Origin: a virus
Reading direction: 5' to 3' (one strand)
IMG/VR virus record: IMGVR_UViG_3300022911_000005
Span: 1-52,093 of that record
Length of the DNA: 52,093 bases
Position numbers and translations under genes: made by a program. The notes beneath the pieces were generated by a model. That model ran no database searches, had not been told where the DNA came from, and was given only the letters and a program-made list of their open reading frames with translations. Positions 34,377-40,462 of this stretch are shown one piece after another; positions within the stretch are counted from its first letter, which is position 1; the number at the start of each line of letters is the position of its first letter.

Positions 34377-34410
34377 TATCGTATCAAATTAAGTGATTGA
34401 ATTGCATCGT

Positions 34411-34692
34411 TTATCTTATAGCCTCCATTTTTCTAAACAAAGACGCAAACTTGCTTTCTGGTATTTTTTCTATAGGTTTAGGAAATTTGTACCAGTCAAT
34501 AGTCAATTCTTCATCCCAAAATAGATGAAAATTATTGTCTCCATGTGCGGCTTGATTCTTAAACTCTATTTTCATAAAAGCCTTGCCTTTCGATGTAGGA
34601 GTAGGAACTGCATAGATGCCGTCTTTGATAGGTTCGCCATATCCAAACTTAGCACCTAAATACCTTTTAACTTGATTCATTTCTGCTAACAT
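34411..34692 (-). CDS. Hypothetical protein, 93 aa
   Basis: MLAEMNQVKRYLGAKFGYGE, then IYAVPTPTSKGKAFMKIEFK, and an acidic, Trp-rich segment (LFWDEELTIDWYKF). Probably beta with a C-terminal helix. No family recognised. A second ATG four codons in is an alternative start. Confidence 0.6.
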   Translation of the reverse strand: MLAEMNQVKRYLGAKFGYGEPIKDGIYAVPTPTSKGKAFMKIEFKNQAAHGDNNFHLFWDEELTIDWYKFPKPIEKIPESKFASLFRKMEAIR

Positions 34693-34699
34693 AACGTTT

Positions 34700-34969
34700 T
34701 TATTTATGGTTAATTAATTCTTGTACGTTTCCTTTTTCAATAGCGTTTCTTAGGGCAAAAGGTCTATTTGTGAACCTTTCGTTAATAGACAATCCATGAG
34801 GTAAAGTTGTAGATATTACTTCTAGTGTTAGTAAATCTTCCGTTTCTTTAACAACCTTGAACTTCGTAGCAAATCCATAACCTGACCAAATAAAAACTTT
34901 ATTTAGTAGTTTCTTTTTCTTACTTGCCTGTTCTATCAGGTCTTTAGCTGTTTGTAGTTGAGAGGTCAT
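34700..34969 (-). CDS. Hypothetical protein, 89 aa
   Basis: Start chosen at ATG 34969 (MTSQLQTAKDLIEQASKKKK) because it forms an ATGA overlap with the Cys-rich gene at 34966-35139. Helical and basic N-terminus, then beta FATKFKVVKETEDLLTLEVI. No family recognised. Confidence 0.65.
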   Translation of the reverse strand: MTSQLQTAKDLIEQASKKKKLLNKVFIWSGYGFATKFKVVKETEDLLTLEVISTTLPHGLSINERFTNRPFALRNAIEKGNVQELINHK

Positions 34970-35139
34970 ATTATATGGCTTATTTCTTGTGGACACCAAT
35001 CGGGTATAGGATGCAGTATTTCAGCATCTTCATTAAAGATAAGTTCTTTGTCAGCCTTTTTACAAAACCACTTATTCTCATAGGCTACGGAATAAGGACA
35101 ATGCGCACAATCATCTATTTCAATTACTACTTTCTTCAT
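34966..35139 (-). CDS. Cys-rich small protein, 57 aa
   Basis: MKKVVIEIDDCAHCPYSVAY, then KWFCKKADKELIF and a terminal IPDWCPQEI. Four Cys in a CxxC-P, C, W-C-P arrangement fit a small zinc-binding protein of a type frequent in phages. Coupled by ATGA on both sides. Confidence 0.7.
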   Translation of the reverse strand: MKKVVIEIDDCAHCPYSVAYENKWFCKKADKELIFNEDAEILHPIPDWCPQEISHII

Positions 35140-35378
35140 AGTGCTTTAAATTCGTTTTCAAGTGAATCAATGCTTATATCTATTCTTTTAACAACCGAAT
35201 CAATAAAGTTTACAAACTCAGGCACTTCTTCTATATTAAATTCGCTTTCCATATCCCCGAATTTTCTAATCTGAAAAGAATTTATGTATTCTTTATTATC
35301 AAACCTTAACCTTAGACCTCTTAACTGTCTAACTTCTTCGTTGATTTCATTCCCACGTTTTAATGTTTCTTGTGTCAT
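35136..35378 (-). CDS. Hypothetical protein, 80 aa
   Basis: MTQETLKRGNEINEEVRQLR, then RLRFDNKEYINSFQIRKFGD, and a C-terminal coiled-coil-like FIDSVVKRIDISIDSLENEF. Charged and helical. ATGA overlaps both neighbours. No family recognised. Confidence 0.65.
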   Translation of the reverse strand: MTQETLKRGNEINEEVRQLRGLRLRFDNKEYINSFQIRKFGDMESEFNIEEVPEFVNFIDSVVKRIDISIDSLENEFKAL

Positions 35379-35623
35379 GTATTCATTAGTTTATCAAATT
35401 GCTTAACAAAATCTAAGCTTGGCTTGCTTTTTATTAGAACAAAGTATCCAATCTTATTATCGCTTTGGTCAATTTCTTTTACATACATTTCCTTAATTTC
35501 TTTCGTGCCAACCCTAAGATATAGCACAAAATCAGGATATCTCTTTGTGTATGAAAACACATTGTACCCACTTTCATTTAGCACAAACCCCAAGCCTTCC
35601 AGTTGTTTCTTTATCTCGTTCAT
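35375..35623 (-). CDS. Hypothetical protein, 82 aa
   Basis: MNEIKKQLEGLGFVLNESGY, then FSYTKRYPDFVLYLRVGTKE, and SKPSLDFVKQFDKLMNT. Alpha-beta pattern with conserved-looking aromatic core residues. No family recognised. Confidence 0.65.
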   Translation of the reverse strand: MNEIKKQLEGLGFVLNESGYNVFSYTKRYPDFVLYLRVGTKEIKEMYVKEIDQSDNKIGYFVLIKSKPSLDFVKQFDKLMNT

Positions 35624-35631
35624 TTTAGGTG

Positions 35632-35910
35632 CTACATTTCATTGAATAAAATATGACCCTTGTGTTTATGTCTATCTAGGTTCTCTAAAAACTTATTTAC
35701 CGATTCTTCGCTTCTTCCGCCATCAGTCCATATTTTAATAAATTCTTCTCTGTTGCAAAATGGACACGGGTTGTAGTCATCTAACTCATACAAGTTCCCT
35801 TCGTCGTCGCACTTGTCCATATCATATAATATTCCATCTATACAAGTTGCATCTGGATATTTAGCACCAAAATATGGAAATGTCGGGCAATCGTTTGTGT
35901 TGTTATTCAT
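35632..35910 (-). CDS. CxxC protein, 92 aa
   Basis: MNNNTNDCPTFPYFGAKYPD, then IDGILYDMDKCDDEGNLYEL, NPCPFCNREEFIKIWTDG and a His-rich end (DRHKHKGHILF). The CPFC with an earlier Cys pair fits a zinc site. Acidic. No named family recognised. Confidence 0.65.
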   Translation of the reverse strand: MNNNTNDCPTFPYFGAKYPDATCIDGILYDMDKCDDEGNLYELDDYNPCPFCNREEFIKIWTDGGRSEESVNKFLENLDRHKHKGHILFNEM

Positions 35911-35955
35911 ATCTTTTCTTGTTTATAAAATTAGCCGCCTTTCAGCCTAACTCTA

Positions 35956-36270
35956 TTAGGCCAATTCTGATTCATTAAATGGTGGATAGATAATATTTCC
36001 GGTGCAAGTTTGTACCTTTCCACCTTTGAAATACTTTTTCCAAAAATCAGGAAACTCTTCACCTATTCCTGTCATTTCAAATAAAACATATGGGTGCTTT
36101 GCTGAAAAATGAATCATTTCTTGTTCCATATCATACCATCTAGATTTTTGACTGCAACTACCGTCAGACTCTAATGAATACCTTGCTTCATCGCTTTGTT
36201 CTCTCAATTCTGTAATTAAATCAGTTTCTCCAGAAACAATATTTAAACTATGCTTTGTGTAGTATCCCAT
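35956..36270 (-). CDS. MGYYT-family hypothetical protein, 104 aa
   Basis: Begins MGYYTKHSLNIVSGETDLIT and contains HFSAKHPYVLFEMTGIGEEF, then DFWKKYFKGGKVQTC and IIYPPFNESELA. The combined pattern (GYYT, S-x-K-x-P-x-x-L-F, G-E-E, D-x-W-K-x-Y, G-K-x-Q) belongs to a family often seen in phages and genomic islands, whose role I do not know. Downstream of the broken gene at 36276-36626. Confidence 0.7.
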   Translation of the reverse strand: MGYYTKHSLNIVSGETDLITELREQSDEARYSLESDGSCSQKSRWYDMEQEMIHFSAKHPYVLFEMTGIGEEFPDFWKKYFKGGKVQTCTGNIIYPPFNESELA

Positions 36271-36275
36271 GTTTT

Positions 36276-36626
36276 TTATAAGTTTATCGGGTGAAATTGA
36301 TTTTGTTCGTCTATTGATTGTTGGATAGATTTTAGTAAATCATCAACCTCGTTCATTAAGTGCCTAATAGTATCGTCTCCTACTGGGTACACTTCCCAAT
36401 ATGGCTGGTCTACCGCTCCCAATATCCCATAACAATCTAAATAAACCGAAACGTCTGCCTTGTCTTTTTTTATTCTGAATCTAACAACAGCCCCCGTAAA
36501 TGGAGGTGATATTTGAATTTGTCAATCAGCAGGAAAAGAAATAAAGGGGATTTCTAGTCTCCACTTTTCGTGTTCAAAAGCTTTAGAATAATCTATGCCA
36601 ATTGAAAGTCTATCTGAATAGTTCAT
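36276..36626 (-). pseudogene. Gene with an in-frame TGA, 116 codons
   Basis: ATG 36626 to TAA 36276-36278 is a single uninterrupted frame except for TGA at 36522-36524 (codon 35). Before it: MNYSDRLSIGIDYSKAFEHE, ending FISFPAD; after it: QIQISPPFTGAVVRFRIKKD and VYLDCYGILGAVDQPYWEVY. Both halves look like good protein. No ATG follows the TGA until near the C-terminus. A TGG-to-TGA change would explain it. It is the first gene after the structured leader. Function unknown. Confidence 0.75.
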
Positions 36627-36782
36627 AAAATGAAAAAGCCTCATAGGTAGTAGCTATGAGGCATGGTTTTAGGTTTCCCTAATTCCATTAGAAAGGCTAC
36701 TACCTCTCTCTAACGGATAATATATTAATGCTAAATCCTATCCGGTTGCGCTGTTCTTATGAGAAGCGTGATAGGCATTATG
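36627..36782 (-). ncRNA. Structured 5' leader with kissing hairpins, copy A
   Basis: Minus-strand order. A 5' domain (CCTATC/GATAGG around an inner CGC-TTCT/AGAA-GCG hairpin, 36737-36775) comes first. Hairpin 1 (36716-36685) has an 11-bp stem CCGTTAGAGAG/CTTTCTAATGG with loop AGGTAGTAGC. Hairpin 2 (36682-36669) is TTAGG-GAAA-CCTAA with a GNRA loop. Hairpin 3 (36662-36638) is GCCTCATA/TATGAGGC with loop GCTACTACC, followed by five T and then ATG 36626. The loops of hairpins 1 and 3 are perfectly complementary. Two pairs in hairpin 1 are G-U only in the minus-strand RNA (A-C in the plus), which fixes the strand. Likely a cis-acting attenuator. Confidence 0.75.
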
Positions 36783-36788
36783 ATGAAA

Positions 36789-36820
36789 CAAACTTAATAA
36801 CTATTTTTTAAACTTCCAAA
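36789..36820 (-). promoter_or_regulatory. Promoter of the 36626-32426 operon
   Basis: Minus strand TTTG (36820-36817), 20-base spacer, TAAGTTTG (36796-36789), an exact TAnnTTTG. The start is expected near 36782, giving the 156-base leader. Confidence 0.75.
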
Positions 36821-36826
36821 TAAAAC

Positions 36827-36835
36827 TTATCCACA
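36827..36835 (+). promoter_or_regulatory. TTATCCACA box between divergent promoters
   Basis: Matches the DnaA-box consensus and the sequence inside the 27-base repeats at 1858 and 3079. It lies between the minus promoter at 36789-36820 and the plus promoter at 36841-36871. Whether host DnaA or a phage regulator binds is not known. Confidence 0.5.
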
Positions 36836-36840
36836 TACAA

Positions 36841-36871
36841 TTTGCATTAGACGCTAAAATAAATATCTTTG
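36841..36871 (+). promoter_or_regulatory. Promoter of the membrane-protein cassette
   Basis: TTTG (36841-36844), 19-base spacer, TATCTTTG (36864-36871): a complete consensus. Start near 36878, leaving a short leader of about 12 bases before ATG 36890. Confidence 0.85.
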
Positions 36872-36889
36872 TAAAGAATTATCAAACCA

Positions 36890-37186
36890 ATGGCAAAGAA
36901 AAAAAGAGTAGACATGGCCGACGGATGGGATGCCCCTTGGTGGGTATACCTTTCTTTAAAGCAATCAAACATTGCGGTTGGTACTTTATTGGGCTTTGCT
37001 ATTGGGCAGGGGTCTTTTTTTGGCGCAACAGGTGTATTAATACTTACGCTACTTAGAGACCAGTTTCAAGGACTATTAAGGGAAAAGGCCAAGAATGATA
37101 CACCGCCCGATTCGACAACATTCAAAAGTACAGAAGTAGGCCCTAAGGGTACAACAGAATCAAGTGTGACAACAGGAAACGAATGA
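36890..37186 (+). CDS. Membrane protein, 98 aa
   Basis: Basic N-terminus (MAKKKRVDMADGWDAPWWVY), then one or two hydrophobic helices (VGTLLGFAIGQGSFFGATGV, LILTLL), and a disordered Thr/Ser-rich tail (GTTESSVTTGNE). First gene of the plus cassette. Role unknown; lysis or a membrane complex are possible. Confidence 0.65.
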   Translation: MAKKKRVDMADGWDAPWWVYLSLKQSNIAVGTLLGFAIGQGSFFGATGVLILTLLRDQFQGLLREKAKNDTPPDSTTFKSTEVGPKGTTESSVTTGNE

Positions 37187-37647
37187 AAATATGGTTTACC
37201 AAATTTAGTATATGGCTAGTAGACAAGTTTGACGACATGGATGATATGTGGTATCTGGCGTCTATGGCGTTGGCTTATATTACAAGATGGTTGCCGTTAA
37301 GCGATTTTATAAGTAGTTGGGGTTTTGTAATGTCTCATGCTTATTGGGCAGCTAGTGGACAATTTTTTCTATATCTGGTTAAAATCAGATTACCTGGAAT
37401 ATTCGGAGATAAAGACGAGCATAAGATAGGAACAAGGGTTATGTATTTTGCTATTGATATGATAGTAAGTGGGTTCTTTGGTTTGATAGGGACACCCTTT
37501 TTAATAGCCAATGTAAACGAAACAACACCTAAGATTGCAATGACTTGTATCATAATAGGCGCATTTTATGAAACTATCGCAAAAATAGGTTTTAAAAGAA
37601 TAATTAAATTCATTGAGGAGAAAGGAGGAAGCGAAAAGAAAGAGTAA
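37183..37647 (+). CDS. Multi-span membrane protein, 154 aa
   Basis: About four hydrophobic stretches: MWYLASMALAYITRW, FVMSHAYWAASGQFFLYLV, YFAIDMIVSGFFGLIGTPFL, IAMTCIIIGAFYETI. Acidic linker DKFDDMDDMW near the start and a charged tail. ATGA overlap with the upstream gene. No family recognised; could be a holin. Confidence 0.65.
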   Translation: MKIWFTKFSIWLVDKFDDMDDMWYLASMALAYITRWLPLSDFISSWGFVMSHAYWAASGQFFLYLVKIRLPGIFGDKDEHKIGTRVMYFAIDMIVSGFFGLIGTPFLIANVNETTPKIAMTCIIIGAFYETIAKIGFKRIIKFIEEKGGSEKKE

Positions 37648-37663
37648 CTAAATTTAAAGCAAT

Positions 37664-37783
37664 ATGGCAAAGAAGTTGATTAAACCGATCAGGCCGAACC
37701 CTAAACCTAAGCCCCTGCCAAAGCCCAGGGAGTTAGACGATGAAGGGGGCGCACCTCACCCGCCAAAACCAAAAGGGCCTTGA
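37664..37783 (+). CDS. Pro/Lys-rich peptide, 39 aa
   Basis: ATG 37664 to TGA 37781-37783: MAKKLIKPIRPNPKPKPLPK, then PRELDDEGGAPHPPKPKGP. About one third Pro. Such peptides occur as Rz1-like spanin parts, but there is no signal peptide or Cys here. The stop overlaps the TTG start of the next gene. Confidence 0.5.
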   Translation: MAKKLIKPIRPNPKPKPLPKPRELDDEGGAPHPPKPKGP

Positions 37784-38286
37784 AAAAGCACTTAGGTACT
37801 TTTACGTTAGCTTTTGTATTTTACATGGCTAACGTTCTTTTTTTAGCCCTGTTCTACCGTGACGTAGAGTGGATGTGGACACTTAGCTGGATTATTGACC
37901 ACACCTATCAGGTATTTGCTGCTATGTATATTTTCTTAACTGCAAAACACCGCGACATTAAGCTCATTTCAGGCTACTGGTCTATTGTGACGGTTGTAAG
38001 ATTATCTTATACTCTGGCGGCGGCTAAAGGGCTTATTCCTTTGATTTCAGAGAAGTACTCATACGTATTTTTACTTGTTTTGCTGATATGTGGGCTAATT
38101 TATTTCATTATCAATACCGTTGAAATAAAAAATAAAACTATATTGCAGCAAATAAAACAACTTAGGTGGCGAGAATCACAATTAGTCATTTTTTGCAGTG
38201 GATACTTACAAAGATTGAGACAGTTATTTGCATTATATTATGCGACATTATTGGCATTCTTGAAGAAGCATTTGGATATGTTTTAG
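37780..38286 (+). CDS. Four-span membrane protein, TTG start, 168 aa
   Basis: The frame opens with TTG 37780 (TTGA overlap with the previous stop) and no ATG occurs before the first membrane helix. Helices: LAFVFYMANVLFLALFY, YQVFAAMYIFLTA, WSIVTVVRLSYTLAAA, YVFLLVLLICGLIYFIINT. The last 40 residues overlap the next gene in another frame and look less natural, so the functional end may be nearer residue 128. Function unknown. Confidence 0.6.
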   Translation: MKKHLGTFTLAFVFYMANVLFLALFYRDVEWMWTLSWIIDHTYQVFAAMYIFLTAKHRDIKLISGYWSIVTVVRLSYTLAAAKGLIPLISEKYSYVFLLVLLICGLIYFIINTVEIKNKTILQQIKQLRWRESQLVIFCSGYLQRLRQLFALYYATLLAFLKKHLDMF

Positions 38287-38483
38287 GAGAAGGCAAAAGT
38301 TGGATTGTGGTAATTACTGCTGTGTCATTCTATATTGGGAAACATATCTGGAATAGAAAATTAAAAATTGTGGAAATCAAGAAAATAGAAGAAGAAGCAA
38401 GAGAGAGAAGATTAAAGAACGACAGGGAAGAGCAGGAGATTAGAAAGCTAAAACACGAAAACGATATTTTAGAAGGCAAATAG
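38166..38483 (+). CDS. Membrane-anchored coiled-coil protein, GTG start, 105 aa
   Basis: The frame opens right after a TAG at 38163, so GTG 38166 is the only early start. Hydrophobic HFLQWILTKIETVICIILCD and SWIVVITAVSFYIGKHIW precede a charged helix (KIVEIKKIEEEARERRLKND) to the end. Plan resembles an inner-membrane spanin or a holin. Overlaps the previous gene by 121 bases in another frame, so a frameshifted fusion cannot be excluded. Confidence 0.6.
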   Translation: MARITISHFLQWILTKIETVICIILCDIIGILEEAFGYVLGEGKSWIVVITAVSFYIGKHIWNRKLKIVEIKKIEEEARERRLKNDREEQEIRKLKHENDILEGK

Positions 38484-38506
38484 TTTGTTTCATAAGGTTG
38501 GATAGT

Positions 38507-38536
38507 AAAAGCCTTAGATGTTTGTCTAAGGCTTTT
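38507..38536. terminator. Bidirectional terminator
   Basis: AAAAGCCTTAG (38507-38517) pairs with CTAAGGCTTTT (38526-38536) around ATGTTTGT. Seven T follow on the plus strand and four on the minus. It sits between the convergent ends of the membrane cassette and the minus operon. Confidence 0.9.
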
Positions 38537-38542
38537 TTTGTT

Positions 38543-38749
38543 TTAGGCAGACCCATAACGATAGGACTTTATAGCCTCGTCAGATTCTGCATAAAAGAAT
38601 CCTAATTCGTCTAATTTATCCCTATCTTCTTGTGAGAAACTTTCCCAATCATAACCACATATCCAAAGTTCATCATGCGCACAATGTGTTGGATATTCTG
38701 GATTTCCGTACTTTAGGAAAATTTGCAATGCTTCTATAAGTTTTTCCAT
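38543..38749 (-). CDS. Conserved phage-type hypothetical protein, 68 aa
   Basis: MEKLIEALQIFLKYGNPEYP, then THCAHDELWICGYDWESFSQ, EDRDKLDELGFFYAES and a terminal SYRYGSA. The P-T-H-C-x-H-D-E-L, then S-x-E-D-x-x-x-L-x-x-L-G-F, then G-S pattern recurs in many phages and bacteria; the function is not known to me. Last gene before the terminator at 38507-38536. Confidence 0.75.
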   Translation of the reverse strand: MEKLIEALQIFLKYGNPEYPTHCAHDELWICGYDWESFSQEDRDKLDELGFFYAESDEAIKSYRYGSA

Positions 38750-38787
38750 TTTGTTCTAATAGTTTTTAAATATAGTTGATTAATTAT

Positions 38788-39003
38788 TTAGCCCTCACTT
38801 AGTTCTTTTATTTTAAACTCAACTTCCCGAATCTTTTCTTTTATCTGGTCGTGTCTCGTAAATGATGGAGTGCATTTTACACACCTCATCGCTCTGCCCC
38901 AACCGAATCTCTCAACTACGCCATGTATTCTTAAATTCTCTTTATGTAGTGATTCGTTAAGTTTAACTAGCCTATTCTTTAGCGATTGAATTTTTTTGTT
39001 CAT
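38788..39003 (-). CDS. Hypothetical coiled-coil CxxC protein, 71 aa
   Basis: MNKKIQSLKNRLVKLNESLH, a middle segment with GRAMRCVKCTPS (CxxC) and a C-terminal helix KEKIREVEFKIKELSEG. Two helices flanking a Cys pair could form a zinc-hook-like or dimer structure. No family recognised. Confidence 0.6.
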   Translation of the reverse strand: MNKKIQSLKNRLVKLNESLHKENLRIHGVVERFGWGRAMRCVKCTPSFTRHDQIKEKIREVEFKIKELSEG

Positions 39004-39380
39004 TGCGTTATCGTGTTTATGTCGATACCTTCATTTTTATCCAAAAGTCCGAATACATCGAAATGGTGTTTGGCAAGTATTAAAACTATTGCATAAGGTG
39101 TAATACTAAAATCTAGATTTTCTATAATTGGCATTAAGAAATCAAGATTGTAAAGCGTATTCAATTCATCTAATGCAGGCTTAAAAGTAGGCAAGTCTTT
39201 CATTGGTCGGAGAATAGGCTTAAAGCCTTCTTCGTTTTCATAATGACATAAACCGGATTTCTCTTTAAACTCAATCATTCCGGCACGAATATCTATTGAA
39301 AACATTTCACCTATTTTGTCTTCATAGGTCTTTATCCTTAACTTGTAAGTTAAGTAAACTACTAATTTTTCTAGTTTCAT
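39000..39380 (-). CDS. Hypothetical protein, 126 aa
   Basis: MKLEKLVVYLTYKLRIKTYE, then DIRAGMIEFKEKSGLCHYEN, and a helical C-terminal half (LDELNTLYNLDFLMPIIENL). Family not recognised. ATGA overlap with both neighbours. Confidence 0.6.
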   Translation of the reverse strand: MKLEKLVVYLTYKLRIKTYEDKIGEMFSIDIRAGMIEFKEKSGLCHYENEEGFKPILRPMKDLPTFKPALDELNTLYNLDFLMPIIENLDFSITPYAIVLILAKHHFDVFGLLDKNEGIDINTITQ

Positions 39381-39820
39381 GTTGTTAGTTGGTTAGATTG
39401 TAGTCTCTCGTAAACATCGTCTTTCCAAAACTCAATATTTTCAAACTGCTTTTTTCTTTCAAAATATATTGAATTTTTGTTGTCTTTTTCGTCATCAAAC
39501 CTTAAAGAAAACCAATAATCAAACTCTTTATCTGTCATGCGTTTGTTCATAACAACATTGTGAAACCTTAATTGCACTTCCCAAGAAACATTCTCTCTGA
39601 ATACATCGCAAACCTTTTCAATGACCCTATATTTTCTTTTCATTGTATACGAGTTATATCCTCTAGGAATAAGGTCGTAAAACTCAATAGGAAAATCCCA
39701 TTGATTGAAAATCCAATCAAATTGAACCCAACGATCTTTAGGAAATGTAAATAGACGCTCTACTATCCTTCGACTAACTCTTTCATCCTGCCATTTTTGA
39801 AATTCTTCTAAAATATTCAT
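39377..39820 (-). CDS. Hypothetical protein, 147 aa
   Basis: MNILEEFQKWQDERVSRRIV, then RLFTFPKDRWVQFDWIFNQW and FEFYWFSL-type aromatic helices; the end is KDDVYERLQSNQLTT. Rich in Trp, Phe and Arg. No family recognised. First gene after the structured leader B. Confidence 0.6.
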   Translation of the reverse strand: MNILEEFQKWQDERVSRRIVERLFTFPKDRWVQFDWIFNQWDFPIEFYDLIPRGYNSYTMKRKYRVIEKVCDVFRENVSWEVQLRFHNVVMNKRMTDKEFDYWFSLRFDDEKDNKNSIYFERKKQFENIEFWKDDVYERLQSNQLTT

Positions 39821-39922
39821 AGTCTTAAAATAAAGAAACCGCTACCGGAAATGAGAGGCTCCGGCAACGGTTCTTTGGTTTTGTCTTGTTAGACAATTTC
39901 TTTTATCTGCTCTCATTCAGAT
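39821..39922 (-). ncRNA. Structured 5' leader with kissing hairpins, copy B
   Basis: Minus-strand order. Hairpin 1 (39924-39903) is TTATCTG/CAGATAA with the 8-base loop AATGAGAG. Hairpin 2 (39896-39881) is TTGTCT-AACA-AGACAA. Hairpin 3 (39876-39832) is AAAGAACCG pairing with CGGTTTCTTT, with an inner CCGG/CCGG and a loop containing CTCTCATT. The whole loop of hairpin 1 is perfectly complementary to that segment. After hairpin 3 comes ATTTT, then ATG 39820. Same plan and order as leader A (36627-36782) with unrelated sequence. Confidence 0.75.
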
Positions 39923-39926
39923 AACA

Positions 39927-39957
39927 CAAATATACTCTTAATTCTTAGTATTCCAAA
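39927..39957 (-). promoter_or_regulatory. Promoter of the 39820-38543 operon
   Basis: Minus strand TTTG (39957-39954), 19-base spacer, TATATTTG (39934-39927): complete consensus. The -33 element lies within the last codons of the gene at 39945-40097. Confidence 0.85.
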
Positions 39958-40097
39958 CCTTTACGCTTCAAAAAATATTCAATAGTAACAGGTGTACGAT
40001 TTAAGCAGAACGCTATCTTTTCAGGCTTGTATTTCATGTAATATAGCCGGACAATGAACCTCATTTCATCTTCGGTTAAGTGGAAGGTTGGTTTCAT
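39945..40097 (-). CDS. Small HTH-like protein, 50 aa
   Basis: ATG 40097 to TAA 39945-39947. MKPTFHLTEDEMRFIVRLYY, then MKYKPEKIAFCLNRTPVTIE, then YFLKRKGLEY. The three-helix pattern with P-E-K-I-A-x-x-L-N-R-T-P-V-T-I-x-x-x-L resembles a minimal homeodomain-like helix-turn-helix. Overlaps YopX by ATGA. A regulatory role is inferred. Confidence 0.65.
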   Translation of the reverse strand: MKPTFHLTEDEMRFIVRLYYMKYKPEKIAFCLNRTPVTIEYFLKRKGLEY

Positions 40098-40462
40098 TCG
40101 GCTGTAAGTTCGGGGTTATCATAAATATTGCCAACAATCGTGCAAGAGTCGGATAAAACACCTTCTTGCATTAAGTAGATTGCGTTTTCAAATTCAATCT
40201 CTATTAACTCTTTCCCGTCGCTCCACTTATCCACAATATCGCCTTCATAAATACGGTTTTCGGACTTATCCTTTAGCCCAATGTATTGACCTACTGTTTC
40301 GGGGATTACTTCAACAGCCCAAGCGAAACTACCAGAATGTTCACCAATTTGATGAATATAAAAATAGTCTTTTTTTGTGATAAAATCTTTATTAATCATT
40401 ATAAATCCAAATGCCCAATCCCCTTTATGTGTTTTGCCTCTAAATTTTATTTCTCGTTTCAT
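40094..40462 (-). CDS. YopX-family protein, 122 aa
   Basis: REIKFRGKTHKGDWAFGFIM, ETVGQYIGLKDKSENRIYEG, DIVDKWSDGKELIEIEFENA, and IVGNIYDNPELTAE. These are the signature blocks of the YopX domain (PF09643): R-E-I-K-F-R-G-K, T-V-G-Q-Y-x-G-L-x-D, I-Y-E-G-D-I-V, I-V-G-N-I-x-D-N-P-E-L. Common in phages; molecular role not established. Confidence 0.9.
   Translation of the reverse strand: MKREIKFRGKTHKGDWAFGFIMINKDFITKKDYFYIHQIGEHSGSFAWAVEVIPETVGQYIGLKDKSENRIYEGDIVDKWSDGKELIEIEFENAIYLMQEGVLSDSCTIVGNIYDNPELTAE

Noticed and set aside
34975-35274. Plus-strand open frame of 99 codons
   Set aside because: Antisense to the Cys-rich 57-residue gene and its neighbour, which are coupled by ATGA overlaps.
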